Source: Bacillus alveayuensis
GTDB lineage: Bacteria; Bacillota; Bacilli; Bacillales; Aeribacillaceae
Reading direction: 5' to 3'
DNA: 64,000 nucleotides
Assembly: GCA_030812955.1 (NCBI GenBank)
Contig: JAUSTR010000010.1
Coordinates: forward strand, 20,871-84,870
This document shows, piece by piece, positions 44,001 through 53,094 of the stretch. The stretch's first letter is position 1; every line of letters begins with the position of its first letter. Position numbers and translations under genes: made by a program. The notes under the pieces were generated by a model. The model saw nothing but the letters and a program-made list of their open reading frames with translations. It was not told the DNA's origin and made no database searches.

Positions 44001-44996
44001 ATGATGAGGTTTCCTTCGTTTCTTACAAAATCAAAATTTGTTAATCTTGAAATTAAAGATTACGTAATTCGCTTTGCCGAAATCAAAAATCACTCTCCTT
44101 TAGTTGTTTCTCATTTTGGCGAGCGCCATGTACCGAAAGGAATTATCGAAAATGGTCACATTATCGATGAGCAATCCTTTTCAAAAATATTAGGTGAATG
44201 TATCAAGTCCTGGCACTTAAAAAGGAAATTCGTCCGCTTTATCGTTCCTGATTCGTCTGTGATTATTCGCAAGGTAGAAATACCTGCACACATTCCGAAT
44301 GATGAAATTCAAGGGCATCTTTTTTTTGAACTGGACCATACGATTCATCTTCCGTTTGAACAGCCTGTATTAGATGCGATTCTTTTAAATGAAACGGAAG
44401 AAAAAAAAGATGTGCTGCTAGTGGCGGCACCAAATGATGTCGTTCAGACAATTTCCAACTATTTAAGGGATTATAAGACAAATCCTGTTGTGGCCGATAT
44501 ATCTCCTATGTGCCAATATCGCTTATTTCATCAGTTTGAATTAACCAATGAAATAGATCATTTTTTACTCGTCCAATTTGATATGACATCCGTAACCGTA
44601 AGTATTTTTGATCATCATCGTCCAATTTTTATGCAGCAATTTCAAATTCCATATCGAAAAGATGTCTGGAATCCAGAATTATCCGACCATGGGAAAGTAA
44701 TCGATTTTACAAAATGTGAGCAAGAACAAATACTTGAGGCGATTCAAGATATATTTATGGAGATTGATCGAATTTTCCGATTTTATCAGTACTCTCTTCA
44801 TAACGGTTTGCAAGAAATTACGAAACTTCTTTTATCTGGTGATCATCCATATTTTTCACAAATTTTACATGAAATACGTAATCGCTACACGATTCCTGTA
44901 ACCGTAATCCCAGAGGAGTTTACTTTCAACAATCAACAACTAATTGAGCAAAAATATTATAATGTATTAGGATTAGGGATTAGAGAGGGAATATGA
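44001..44996 (+). CDS. pilM: Type IV pilus assembly protein PilM
   Basis: A 331-residue cytoplasmic actin-like protein. The opening FVNLEIKDYVIRFAEIK and the RFIVPDSSVIIRKVEIPAHIPNDEIQGHLFFELDHTIHLPF segment are the PilM pattern that binds the N-terminus of PilN. It lacks membrane segments. AAGGTGAAAT precedes the ATG, and the gene overlaps pilN by four bases. In Gram-negative bacteria PilM, PilN and PilO form the inner-membrane alignment complex. Confidence 0.88.
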   Translation: MMRFPSFLTKSKFVNLEIKDYVIRFAEIKNHSPLVVSHFGERHVPKGIIENGHIIDEQSFSKILGECIKSWHLKRKFVRFIVPDSSVIIRKVEIPAHIPNDEIQGHLFFELDHTIHLPFEQPVLDAILLNETEEKKDVLLVAAPNDVVQTISNYLRDYKTNPVVADISPMCQYRLFHQFELTNEIDHFLLVQFDMTSVTVSIFDHHRPIFMQQFQIPYRKDVWNPELSDHGKVIDFTKCEQEQILEAIQDIFMEIDRIFRFYQYSLHNGLQEITKLLLSGDHPYFSQILHEIRNRYTIPVTVIPEEFTFNNQQLIEQKYYNVLGLGIREGI

Positions 44997-45580
44997 TGGT
45001 CGTTCAAATCAACTTATTGCCGAAAAAAGAACAAAAAAATCGAACCTATCTTCTCATCATGGTGATTTTCATAATGATTTTGGTGGTCACGAGCTTTCTT
45101 TTTTATCGAAAAATAGCTTCATTAAAGGAAGAAATCCAGCAAATTCAAAACGAAGCATCTGAAATGGAAGCGATGCGAATAAGCCTTGAGAAAAAAACAG
45201 AGGCTAACCATCAAGCGAATGTAGAAAACATAAAAGTTTTACAAGAAATGGTCGAGCGTGCAGAACAATTACCGATTAATACCGTTGATTTGCTCGCTCG
45301 TATATCGAATTTATTGCCAAAATCCGCTTACATAGAAACTTTTCAATATGTAGAGCAAACGATATCGATGACGATTGTGATTCGTGAGGAAATGGAAGCC
45401 GCCTATTTTTATCGTCTCTTACTTGAGGAAAAATGGACGGAAGATGTCAAAGTGCTTAACGTTCAAGCGATTCGTGAGGATGCGGAAAATATAAACACCC
45501 TCTCTGAATATCGTGCAAAGCTGGAAATCGTGTTGGACAAAGAGGCATTAAAAACGTTACAAAAGGAAGATCCATCATGA
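44993..45580 (+). CDS. pilN: Type IV pilus assembly protein PilN
   Basis: A 195-residue bitopic protein. The first residues VQINLLPKKEQKNR carry the INLLP motif that docks in PilM, followed by one membrane helix (about 18-40) and a coiled-coil plus ferredoxin-like outer domain. It overlaps pilM and pilO by ATGA-type junctions, so the three are coupled. The outer domain is expected to pair with PilO. Confidence 0.9.
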   Translation: MMVVQINLLPKKEQKNRTYLLIMVIFIMILVVTSFLFYRKIASLKEEIQQIQNEASEMEAMRISLEKKTEANHQANVENIKVLQEMVERAEQLPINTVDLLARISNLLPKSAYIETFQYVEQTISMTIVIREEMEAAYFYRLLLEEKWTEDVKVLNVQAIREDAENINTLSEYRAKLEIVLDKEALKTLQKEDPS

Positions 45581-46287
45581 ACTTCGATCTTACCAAAAAA
45601 CAAGTTTTTTTCCTTCTTTTGGCTTCTGTCATCCTGATGATCGGCTTTGTTATCTTTTATTTTGTAGGCATTCGGCCGCTTGAAGCAAAAAAAGGACAAG
45701 CAGAAGAAACCTTAAAAATAGAAAAAAATCTTTTCGATGCAACAAAAGAAAAGGCAGCGGATGATTCTCCATCTGTGCAAACATCATATGAACTGCAACA
45801 AAAGGTTCCTGTTGAACCACTTTTTGATCAATTATTTTCTTTGCTTGAAGAAGCACGAATGGTTGCAAATACCATTATTGAACAATATGAAATGGTCGAA
45901 CAAGGATCAGAATTAAATAATGATAATGAAGAGCAGTTTTCAATCAATTTTAACAGCGATCAAAAAAACATCGATGAAGGGCAAAAAGATCAAACAACAA
46001 AAACGAATCGTGCAAAGTTAGAAAAAGTGACAATGAGAGTGACCGTCCATGCTGATACGTATGATGAGATGACGACTTTTATCCAAACGCTTGAACAAAA
46101 CGAACGGATCATAACGATTGATCAACTATCCCTACTTGATCTTGAGAACAAAGAAGATAAAGGATATTTTTCCTTTCAATTAACCTTTTCTGCTTATTAT
46201 GCTGATGGACTTCAAGCATTAAAAAATGAAGCACCACAAATGGATATACCAGAACCGAGTGAAAAGAACAATCCATTAGTACGCTGA
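45577..46287 (+). CDS. pilO: Type IV pilus assembly protein PilO
   Basis: A 236-residue protein with one N-terminal membrane helix (about 10-32), a coiled coil (GQAEETLKIEKNLFDATKEK) and a C-terminal domain containing YDEMTTFIQTLEQNERIITIDQLSL, the PilO ferredoxin-like pattern. The middle has a polar insert rich in Asn, Gln and Asp. It is the last pilus gene; no PilP or PilQ follows, as expected where there is no outer membrane. Confidence 0.87.
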   Translation: MNFDLTKKQVFFLLLASVILMIGFVIFYFVGIRPLEAKKGQAEETLKIEKNLFDATKEKAADDSPSVQTSYELQQKVPVEPLFDQLFSLLEEARMVANTIIEQYEMVEQGSELNNDNEEQFSINFNSDQKNIDEGQKDQTTKTNRAKLEKVTMRVTVHADTYDEMTTFIQTLEQNERIITIDQLSLLDLENKEDKGYFSFQLTFSAYYADGLQALKNEAPQMDIPEPSEKNNPLVR

Positions 46288-46316
46288 AATAGTTTCCTTT
46301 ATCAACCTTTATCTTT

Positions 46317-46491
46317 GGCTCTTTTCTAAAAGATTGTTATTTTACTATACGATAGCTTTTCGACTGTCAAGCAAGCGAAACGCTTGCAATGTCACGCTAA
46401 AGCGTGACGTGAACCAAACAAAAGTCGATGGCCGGACAAATGTGATTTGTTCGACCACATACTTTGTTCGGTTCATAGACAGTCGAAAAGC
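46317..46491. repeat. Dispersed hairpin-rich repeat, copy 2 with terminal inverted repeats
   Basis: Second copy of the element at 11478-11618. Here GCTTTTCGACTGTC (46355-46368) and GACAGTCGAAAAGC (46478-46491) are perfect 14-base terminal arms enclosing 109 bases. Inside are AAGCGAAACGCTT, GTCACGCTAAAGCGTGAC and GGACAAATGTGATTTGTTCG hairpins. It fills the gap between pilO and the DUF420 gene and carries no gene. Confidence 0.75.
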
Positions 46492-46621
46492 AACAAAGTT
46501 TACGAAAACAGCCTTATCTTTTTGTATAATAGCAAAGAGGCTCTTGTTCAATAATCTGTCACTTTCAAATTCTCCTTGTCATGATAAAATAAAATTGAAT
46601 CAGTATAAAAGGGGATGAACT

Positions 46622-47176
46622 ATGGAAAAGACAAACGATCATCAGTTCGAAAACGGAAAAAATTATACACCACTTGTTGTGGCTCTTTCTGTCGTCATCA
46701 ATGCGGTGATTTTAATACTGTTTTTCACACCGATAGGTTATAGAGGAGATATTGAATTTGACTTAACGATTTTTCCGAGATTTAATGCAATTTTAAACAG
46801 CTTTACATTTGTCTTTTTGCTTGCTGCATTATTCGCCATTAAGAAAAAGAATATTAAAGTACATCGAAACTTTATTATTGCTGCTTTTATAACGACGACG
46901 CTTTTCTGTATTTCCTATTTAACGTATCACTATTTATCTACGGAGCCTACTCGCTACGGCGGTGAAGGGTTTTTAAAATATTTTTACTTTTTCATTTTAA
47001 CGACACATAGCTTTTTAGCTGCTGTCATTGTTCCTTTAGCGCTATTTGCTTTCTTCTGGGGCATGTCCATGCAAGTAGAAAAACATCGAAAAATTGTGCG
47101 CTGGGCGATGCCGATCTGGCTATATGTCAGCTTTACAGGAGTTCTTGTTTATATATTAATTTCTCCATATTACTAA
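46622..47176 (+). CDS. ctaM: DUF420 family protein (CtaM/YozB-like)
   Basis: A 184-residue membrane protein with five predicted helices and histidines in the positions typical of DUF420 (NSFTFVFLLAALFAIKKKNIKVHRN, SYLTYHYLSTEPTRYGGEG, THSFLAAVIVPLALF, EKHRKIVRW). Its relative CtaM is needed for maturation of aa3-type terminal oxidases. AAAAGGGGATGAACT precedes the ATG. It is a single gene following the dispersed repeat, with no oxidase gene nearby. The family call is firm; the oxidase-assembly role is from homologues. Confidence 0.85.
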   Translation: MEKTNDHQFENGKNYTPLVVALSVVINAVILILFFTPIGYRGDIEFDLTIFPRFNAILNSFTFVFLLAALFAIKKKNIKVHRNFIIAAFITTTLFCISYLTYHYLSTEPTRYGGEGFLKYFYFFILTTHSFLAAVIVPLALFAFFWGMSMQVEKHRKIVRWAMPIWLYVSFTGVLVYILISPYY

Positions 47177-47220
47177 AAAAATAGCAAGGCAGACTCAATA
47201 TGGAGCCTGCCTTATGGTTG

Positions 47221-47249
47221 AATGGGTTGAATAAGTCAGCCCATTTTTT
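47221..47249. terminator. Terminator between convergent genes
   Basis: AATGGGTTGA and TCAGCCCATT pair with one G-T wobble and are followed by TTTTTTATT on the plus strand. A second weaker hairpin (AAGGCAG...CTGCCTT, 47186-47213) precedes it. It ends the DUF420 transcript next to the convergent alcohol dehydrogenase stop. Confidence 0.8.
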
Positions 47250-48423
47250 ATTGCCCTAAAGCTAGCTTCCCTTCATATGCCGCCTGATATATACTTTTCA
47301 CCGCATCAAGCGTAAATGGCCGAGGGCTTCTAGATAGCAATCGTTTTTGCTCAATACCATTTTGAGCAAGAATCTCAATATCTTTTTCTTGAATTCCATA
47401 TTCCTTTAAGCTTGTCGGAAGACCTGTATCTTTTACTAAATCATGTAAATATTGAACAACAGATAGAGCAATTTCTCGGTCATGTTTATTTTCGGTTGGC
47501 AATTGTAATACTTCTGCTATTTTTTTCATTTTCGGCAAACAAGCCGGCCAAATATAATCATATACATATGGAAGGAGAACGGCATTTGATTCTCCATGAG
47601 GAATTTTAAATAATCCTCCGAGAGGATATGCTAACGCATGAACTCCTGCAACTCCTGCGTTGTAAAAACTTAAACCGGCAATAAGGCTTCCCCAAGCCAT
47701 CTCTTTTCGTGCTTCTTTATTCGCACCATGCCACACTGCTGTTCGAATATGACTATTAATTTTTCTCATTGCTTCTTGTGCTAATACATCCGTTAATTCA
47801 GTTGCATTCACGGAAGTATACGCTTCAATCGCATGTGTGAAAGCATCAATTCCGCTAGATGCTGTAACTTTAGGAGGTAATGTGTAAGTAAGCTCTGGAT
47901 CGATGATTGCGATATCTGCTAATAAATGCTCATGAGTTATGACATCTTTCGTATCTTTTAGAGAGAAGACGGCTATATCCGTCACTTCAGCTCCTGTTCC
48001 AGCTGTTGTTGGAATTAAAATTTTCGGTATTCCTTTTTCTGTGATACTTTTTGTACCATAAAGGTTTAAATAATCTTTTACATTTCCTTCGTGATTCGCT
48101 AATACAGAAGATGCTTTTGTAATATCTAAACAGCTTCCGCCCCCGACTCCGATCAGTAAATCAGCTTGAAATTCTTTTACAGCTTGAACTGCCTTATCTC
48201 CTACTTCTAATGGCGGCTCTGGACTAATTTCCGTGTAAATCTTATAGTCTATCTTTTTTTCGTCTAAAATGCTTTCAATTTTTTTCGTTTGCCCAATATT
48301 CACAATGACTGGATCGGCAAAGATCATGACTCTTTTTGCGTTTAAATCTTCAATAATGTCTTTAATTTTAACAATCGAACCTTCACCTGTTATGATTTTA
48401 ATCGGTGAAACAAATTGATTCAT
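47248..48423 (-). CDS. Iron-containing alcohol dehydrogenase
   Basis: A 391-residue group III alcohol dehydrogenase. The nucleotide-binding loop GVGGGSCLDITKA, the metal ligands in SGIDAFTHAIEAYTS and HGESNAVLLPYV are all present. It is the last gene of the LacI-controlled operon after the SSS symporter, with AAGGAGGATATTG before its ATG. With the ALDH of the same operon it could oxidise an imported alcohol to a carboxylate. The substrate (lactaldehyde, a diol or hydroxy acid) is not identifiable. Confidence 0.92.
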   Translation of the reverse strand: MNQFVSPIKIITGEGSIVKIKDIIEDLNAKRVMIFADPVIVNIGQTKKIESILDEKKIDYKIYTEISPEPPLEVGDKAVQAVKEFQADLLIGVGGGSCLDITKASSVLANHEGNVKDYLNLYGTKSITEKGIPKILIPTTAGTGAEVTDIAVFSLKDTKDVITHEHLLADIAIIDPELTYTLPPKVTASSGIDAFTHAIEAYTSVNATELTDVLAQEAMRKINSHIRTAVWHGANKEARKEMAWGSLIAGLSFYNAGVAGVHALAYPLGGLFKIPHGESNAVLLPYVYDYIWPACLPKMKKIAEVLQLPTENKHDREIALSVVQYLHDLVKDTGLPTSLKEYGIQEKDIEILAQNGIEQKRLLSRSPRPFTLDAVKSIYQAAYEGKLALGQ

Positions 48424-48438
48424 GATGCAATATCCTCC

Positions 48439-49953
48439 TTATTTTGAACCATCACTTAAATATATATTTTCCTCCTGATTTCCTGTTACCGTTGATGTTG
48501 ATGCTAACAATGTGTGAAGAACCATGACGACAATCCCAACTAATACTCCTAACCCAGCAGCACCAAACGGATTTTTAAAATCTAATCCGAATGGCAAGTA
48601 GATAAACCAATAAGTAAGGGTTCCTGCTAGCATGGAAAGAATAGCACCTGTTTTCGTTGCTTTTTTCCATAAAGCCCCAACAACAAGAGGTCCTGCTGTA
48701 GCCGAAACGATTCCACCAATTCCGATCCACATAAAGATGGATAAAAATTTAGGTGGAGACCACGCGAATAAAATACCGGCAATGATGACGATAATCGTAG
48801 AATAACGGCTAATTAACAATTCATTTTTCTCTGCTTTTTCTGGCGAAATATTGATTCTTGGAACAATCGTTTTGCGATAAAGATCATTTGCAAGTAATTG
48901 CGTTAATGAAACGATTAAACCATCTGAAGTAGACATCACTGCAGATAATACAGCGACTGCAAAAAATGCTGCAACAAATGGCGGGAATATTTCTGTGAAT
49001 AATACTGGTATAATTTGGTCTGGTGCAATATTCTCGCTCGGATCGACTACAGCAATTCCCAACATTCCACCTAATCCCATTAACGGCAGAACCGTCGCAA
49101 AAATCGTACAATACATTAAAAGCTTTTTCATATCTTTCGTAGATTTAACGGCCATGAACTTATTTCCGAGATGAGGCAAAACACTAAATGGCAAGTGAGC
49201 AATAAACAGTAATAACACAAGCCAAATTGAACCGTACGTAATGTCACCAGGTAAAAACAAATGATCAAAAGATCCTTCTGGCTTCCGTTCTTTTATTAGC
49301 TGGATCATTTCGCTAAATCCACCATCAACTCCTACACCTAAAAAGAAACAAACAACAACAACTAATGCTGTTAACAACATTAAAGCACCTTGTACCGCAT
49401 CAGTTAAAATATCTGAATGAGAACCACCCATGAATACATAAATCGCTAAAACAACTCCGGTAATTAACAATCCTACTTCATATTTAATCCCCATCATCGT
49501 TTGGAACATTGTTGCAGCAGCGACAAATTGGGAAACAACATAGAAGATTAATAGAACGGAAATGATTGTTAAAACAATCCGTAAAAATTCACTATTGTAG
49601 CGATCACCTATAAATTCTGGAATCGTCCGCGTACCAAATTTGTCTCCGTATTGTTTAATAGCCTTTGCTACAAATAGCATTCCAAATACTGTTGCAACAG
49701 GATATAAAAGTGGATACCATAAGCTAGGTGTACCAATACTATAAGCAAGTCCAGGCATTCCCATAAACGTAGAACCACTCGATATACCTGCGCTAATGAC
49801 AAGTGCAATGGTTAAAGGACCATAACTTGACCGAGCGGTAGCAAAGTCATCAGAAGACTTCGTTTTTTTCATTCCTACCCATCCTAGATATAACATAAGG
49901 AAAATAAAAACAACAATGAATATCCACGAATAGAAAACAACTGCATTACTCAT
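48439..49953 (-). CDS. Sodium:solute symporter (SSS family)
   Basis: A 504-residue membrane protein with about 13 helices and the SSS core (SAGISSGSTFMGMPGLAYSIGTPSLWYPLLYPVA, IPEFIGDRYNS, FFAVAVLSAVMSTSDGLIVSLTQLL). I place the start at the ATG at 49953, nine bases after GGGGG; an ATG three codons upstream is too near the ribosome site. Only 23 bases separate it from the tiny accessory gene. It should import the operon's substrate with sodium. Confidence 0.92.
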   Translation of the reverse strand: MSNAVVFYSWIFIVVFIFLMLYLGWVGMKKTKSSDDFATARSSYGPLTIALVISAGISSGSTFMGMPGLAYSIGTPSLWYPLLYPVATVFGMLFVAKAIKQYGDKFGTRTIPEFIGDRYNSEFLRIVLTIISVLLIFYVVSQFVAAATMFQTMMGIKYEVGLLITGVVLAIYVFMGGSHSDILTDAVQGALMLLTALVVVVCFFLGVGVDGGFSEMIQLIKERKPEGSFDHLFLPGDITYGSIWLVLLLFIAHLPFSVLPHLGNKFMAVKSTKDMKKLLMYCTIFATVLPLMGLGGMLGIAVVDPSENIAPDQIIPVLFTEIFPPFVAAFFAVAVLSAVMSTSDGLIVSLTQLLANDLYRKTIVPRINISPEKAEKNELLISRYSTIIVIIAGILFAWSPPKFLSIFMWIGIGGIVSATAGPLVVGALWKKATKTGAILSMLAGTLTYWFIYLPFGLDFKNPFGAAGLGVLVGIVVMVLHTLLASTSTVTGNQEENIYLSDGSK

Positions 49954-49976
49954 TTTGACCATCCCCCATCAATAAA

Positions 49977-50075
49977 TTATTTTTCATCATTTAAAAACTT
50001 TGTACCAAACAAAATGTAAGCCATAACTGCCCAAGTGGACAACATTACACCTGCAATGACATATAAAAAAGTCAT
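49977..50075 (-). CDS. Symporter small accessory protein, 32 residues
   Basis: A 32-residue single-span membrane peptide (MTFLYVIAGVMLSTWAVMAY, then ILFGTKFLNDEK). CAAGGGGG nine bases before the ATG is a strong ribosome site, and the gene lies directly before the SSS symporter. Short proteins of this size and layout accompany SSS symporters and are annotated as symporter small accessory proteins. It starts right at the end of the preceding unknown gene. Confidence 0.8.
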   Translation of the reverse strand: MTFLYVIAGVMLSTWAVMAYILFGTKFLNDEK

Positions 50076-50549
50076 TTAATAAATCCCCCTTGTTTGAAGA
50101 AAGTTTTTGATTTCTCCATATTTTTTTAATTCATCAGAGCTTTTTGATAATACTTCATATATAAATAGTTTTTGTTTATTTTTGACATTCTTTTTAAAGA
50201 TGGTATACGAAAGGAATATAGGATATGATTGAATATATTGAATTTTCGGAACCTTCCATGAGCGAACAGTGTGTATATAATATCTTCTTAAAAATTCTTT
50301 CCCTTCTTCTAGCGCTTTGTCCACCTCCAACTCTTGCGGGAGAACCCAGTGGTGATCAATATTGAGATCATCTCCATCAAACCTATGATCAGTAAAATAC
50401 GTTTCTCCTTTTACGAGATTTGTCAGTAGAAAGCGCCTGTCTACCTTTCGATGACCGACTAATCTTTTATACTCAACTGTCCATTCTGAAAATAAAAAAG
50501 GATAATATATTTTCAAAATTTCTCCATTAATCGATTTGATTTCATTCAT
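50076..50549 (-). CDS. Unrecognised 157-residue protein in symporter operon
   Basis: I do not recognise this protein. It begins MNEIKSINGEILKIYYPFLF with AGAGGG before the ATG at 50549, and contains HRKVDRRFLLTNLVKGETYFTDH and HHWVLPQELEVDKALEEGKEFLRRYYIHTVRSWKVP. It is soluble, rich in aromatic residues and without a signal peptide. It sits between the ALDH and the symporter accessory gene with no gaps, so it must share their transcript and probably their pathway. It has no visible catalytic motif. Confidence 0.7.
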   Translation of the reverse strand: MNEIKSINGEILKIYYPFLFSEWTVEYKRLVGHRKVDRRFLLTNLVKGETYFTDHRFDGDDLNIDHHWVLPQELEVDKALEEGKEFLRRYYIHTVRSWKVPKIQYIQSYPIFLSYTIFKKNVKNKQKLFIYEVLSKSSDELKKYGEIKNFLQTRGIY

Positions 50550-50577
50550 ATTTAACCCTCTCATTGCGTTCACACAC

Positions 50578-52008
50578 CTAAATATGATAGTTTAGGCTAA
50601 TCATTTTCATTTGCATCATTTCCTTAATAGCATATTTCACCCCTTCATATCCGTATCCTGACGATTTGACCCCTCCATAAGGCATATGGTCAAAACGGGT
50701 AGTTGGAACGTCATTGATCAACACTTGGCCAACCTCTAATTGATGCGCCATTTCCATAGCTTGTGTTAAATCATTTGTATAAACACCAGCGTTTAATCCA
50801 AATTCACTATTGTTCATTTTCTTTAATGCTTCTAAATCATTTTCTACTTCATCTATGATGACGACTGGTCCGAAAACCTCTTGACATGAAACGTTGCAAT
50901 CTTCTGGTACATTTTGAAGAACAGTCGGAGCGATGCCATTTCCTTTCATGACACCACCTGTCAGTACTTTACTACCACGATTGATAGCTTCCTCAATCCA
51001 TTCCATAATCCGTTGTTGTGATTTTTTATTAATTAAACTTGTGACAACCGTTTTCTCATCAAACGGATCTCCAAATACAATTTTTTCGGTTTCTTTCACA
51101 AATAGATCGATAAATTTTTGAGCGATTTGTTTATGAACATAAATTCTTTGCGTGCTAATACAAACTTGGCCATTATAGGAAAAAGCCCCAATGACTGCTT
51201 TTGGCACAATTTTCTTTAAATGATCTTTCACGCTTTTATCAATATAAAGAGCTGAGTTGCTTCCGAGCTCTAATGTGACTTTCTTTAATCCTGCTTGATT
51301 TTTTATTAATTTTCCGACAATTGGGCTGCCCGTAAAGGAGATTTTTTTAATTCGATCATCATCGATCAACACCTTCCCAAGCTTTGGTCCATCTCCTGGA
51401 ACAACATTTATGGCCCCTTTCGGGAGTCCAGCTCGTGTTAATATTTCCGCCAGCTTTAAGCTGCTAAATGGTGTTTGTTCGGCTGGTTTCACAACAATTG
51501 TATTGCCTGCTGCAATGGCAGGTCCAACTTTATGCACCGTTAAATTTAGCGGAAAATTAAAGGGAGTAATAGCCCCGATGACCCCTATTGGTTTATAAAT
51601 CGTATAAGCATCTCTACCTTCCCCGCCTTTTGCAGCATCTAAAGGAATATACTCTCCACCTATTCGTTTTGCTTCCTCAGCTGCAAATTGTAACGTTTGA
51701 ATGGAGCGTTCAACCTCCATGCGAGAGGCAGCGATTGGCTTGCTCGCTTCTTTTGTGATAATCGACGCAGCTTCTTCTTTTTCCTCTTCTAATATTTCGG
51801 CAGCTCTATATAAAATGTTGGCGCGTTCCCTGGAAGATAGCGTTTTCATAACAGAGAAAGCTTTAGATGCTGCTTCGATGGCTGCAGACATTTCTTCCTC
51901 GGTTGAATCGGCCACTTCGCCAATTGCCTCGCCTGTATAAGGATGATTGACTACATACGTATTCAACGGAATTCTTTCTTCACCATCAATAAATAAGCAG
52001 TATTTCAT
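50578..52008 (-). CDS. NAD(P)-dependent aldehyde dehydrogenase
   Basis: A 476-residue ALDH with the full set of family residues: TPFNFPLNLTVHKVGPAIAAGNTIVVKPAEQTP (cofactor), SFTGSPIVGKLI, catalytic Glu in VTLELGSN and catalytic Cys in GQVCISTQR, plus EVFGPVV near the end. The short form resembles lactaldehyde, sulfolactaldehyde and non-phosphorylating glyceraldehyde enzymes. AAAGGAG precedes the ATG. It is the first gene after the 52031-52044 operator, and with the alcohol dehydrogenase forms a two-step oxidation. The aldehyde is unknown. Confidence 0.93.
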   Translation of the reverse strand: MKYCLFIDGEERIPLNTYVVNHPYTGEAIGEVADSTEEEMSAAIEAASKAFSVMKTLSSRERANILYRAAEILEEEKEEAASIITKEASKPIAASRMEVERSIQTLQFAAEEAKRIGGEYIPLDAAKGGEGRDAYTIYKPIGVIGAITPFNFPLNLTVHKVGPAIAAGNTIVVKPAEQTPFSSLKLAEILTRAGLPKGAINVVPGDGPKLGKVLIDDDRIKKISFTGSPIVGKLIKNQAGLKKVTLELGSNSALYIDKSVKDHLKKIVPKAVIGAFSYNGQVCISTQRIYVHKQIAQKFIDLFVKETEKIVFGDPFDEKTVVTSLINKKSQQRIMEWIEEAINRGSKVLTGGVMKGNGIAPTVLQNVPEDCNVSCQEVFGPVVIIDEVENDLEALKKMNNSEFGLNAGVYTNDLTQAMEMAHQLEVGQVLINDVPTTRFDHMPYGGVKSSGYGYEGVKYAIKEMMQMKMISLNYHI

Positions 52009-52030
52009 AAAAATCTCCTTTCTTATTATC

Positions 52031-52044
52031 TGAATACGTATTCA
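52031..52044. promoter_or_regulatory. LacI-type operator, copy 1
   Basis: TGAATACGTATTCA is a perfect 14-base palindrome with the central CG typical of LacI-family sites. It lies 23 bases upstream of the ALDH start. The same sequence occurs at 53095-53108, before the regulator gene itself. Confidence 0.85.
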
Positions 52045-52075
52045 AAATCAAATGAAAAAAGAGGGTACAACAAAT

Positions 52076-53074
52076 TTAAATAGCTTTTGTTGTACGACGA
52101 ATAAACAATTCTGGTTCAACTGTAACCTGGAATGGTTCGTTTTGTATATCAGAATGTTGAATGATTTTGATTAAATGCTCAATGGCGATCCTTCCTAAGT
52201 TTTGCTGATTTCTTGCTCCTACCGTTGTAAGCTGGAATGCTTGATGACTGCTCCAGCCTACATTATCCATACCGATTAAACTAATATCTTCTGGTATGGA
52301 ATATCCTTTTTGAAGCAAATAGTCCATTATGAACAAGGCGATGGAATCTGTTGCAGCAAAAATAGCGGTTGGTCTGTTTTTACAAGCAAGAACGGATTCT
52401 GTTGCTGCCTTTACTGCTTCTTTACTAGTATCTGTAATATGAACATAAGAATCTTGTATGGCTATTTCCATCTCCGTTAATTGATCGATAAAACCTTTGT
52501 ATCTTCCATAAAATGTAGACGTTTTAAGCGATCCGCCAATCCAAGCGATATGTTGGTGACCGAGCTCAACTAAATGCTTGGCGGCAAATTTTCCAGCTTG
52601 AAAATTATTAATTTCTACAAAATTCCCGCCTTTTTTATGCTTGCGGTTAAACATAACAAATGGAATATTTAATTTTTCTAATTCCTCATAGATTGGGTCT
52701 TCGTATAAAATAGATGATAAAATAATTCCATCTACATTTTGGTTAAACACTTTTTCATATACCGCCATATTATCGCCGTATTTTTCAAAATAAACGGTTA
52801 CATGATAGCCTTGATCCTTTGCATAATTAACGATCGCATCCGTTGTTTCAACGAAAAAAGGATTATGGAGTGGTCCGGAAATAAGCGCGATCGACTTAGT
52901 TTTATTTTTTACTAAGGAACGGGCGATGGAATTTGGGCGATAATTCAGCTCTTTGACAGCCTTCATTACTTTTTCATAAGCTTCTTTACTCACTTTTGAA
53001 GGATCGTTTAGCACTCTAGATACAGTTGATTGAGAAACTCCTGCAAGTTTTGCCACATCTTTTGATGAGACCAT
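52076..53074 (-). CDS. LacI family transcriptional regulator
   Basis: A 332-residue repressor: helix-turn-helix SSKDVAKLAGVSQSTVSRVLNDPSKVS and hinge NYRPNSIARSLV, then a periplasmic-binding-protein-like domain (IALISGPLHNPFFVETTDAIV, VDGIILSS, AIFAATDSIALFIMDYLLQKG). It is 68 bases upstream of the ALDH operon on the same strand. The identical 14-base palindromes before this gene and before the ALDH point to self-regulation and control of the operon. AGGAGC precedes the ATG. Confidence 0.94.
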   Translation of the reverse strand: MVSSKDVAKLAGVSQSTVSRVLNDPSKVSKEAYEKVMKAVKELNYRPNSIARSLVKNKTKSIALISGPLHNPFFVETTDAIVNYAKDQGYHVTVYFEKYGDNMAVYEKVFNQNVDGIILSSILYEDPIYEELEKLNIPFVMFNRKHKKGGNFVEINNFQAGKFAAKHLVELGHQHIAWIGGSLKTSTFYGRYKGFIDQLTEMEIAIQDSYVHITDTSKEAVKAATESVLACKNRPTAIFAATDSIALFIMDYLLQKGYSIPEDISLIGMDNVGWSSHQAFQLTTVGARNQQNLGRIAIEHLIKIIQHSDIQNEPFQVTVEPELFIRRTTKAI

Positions 53075-53094
53075 ATGAAAAGCTCCTTATGATT

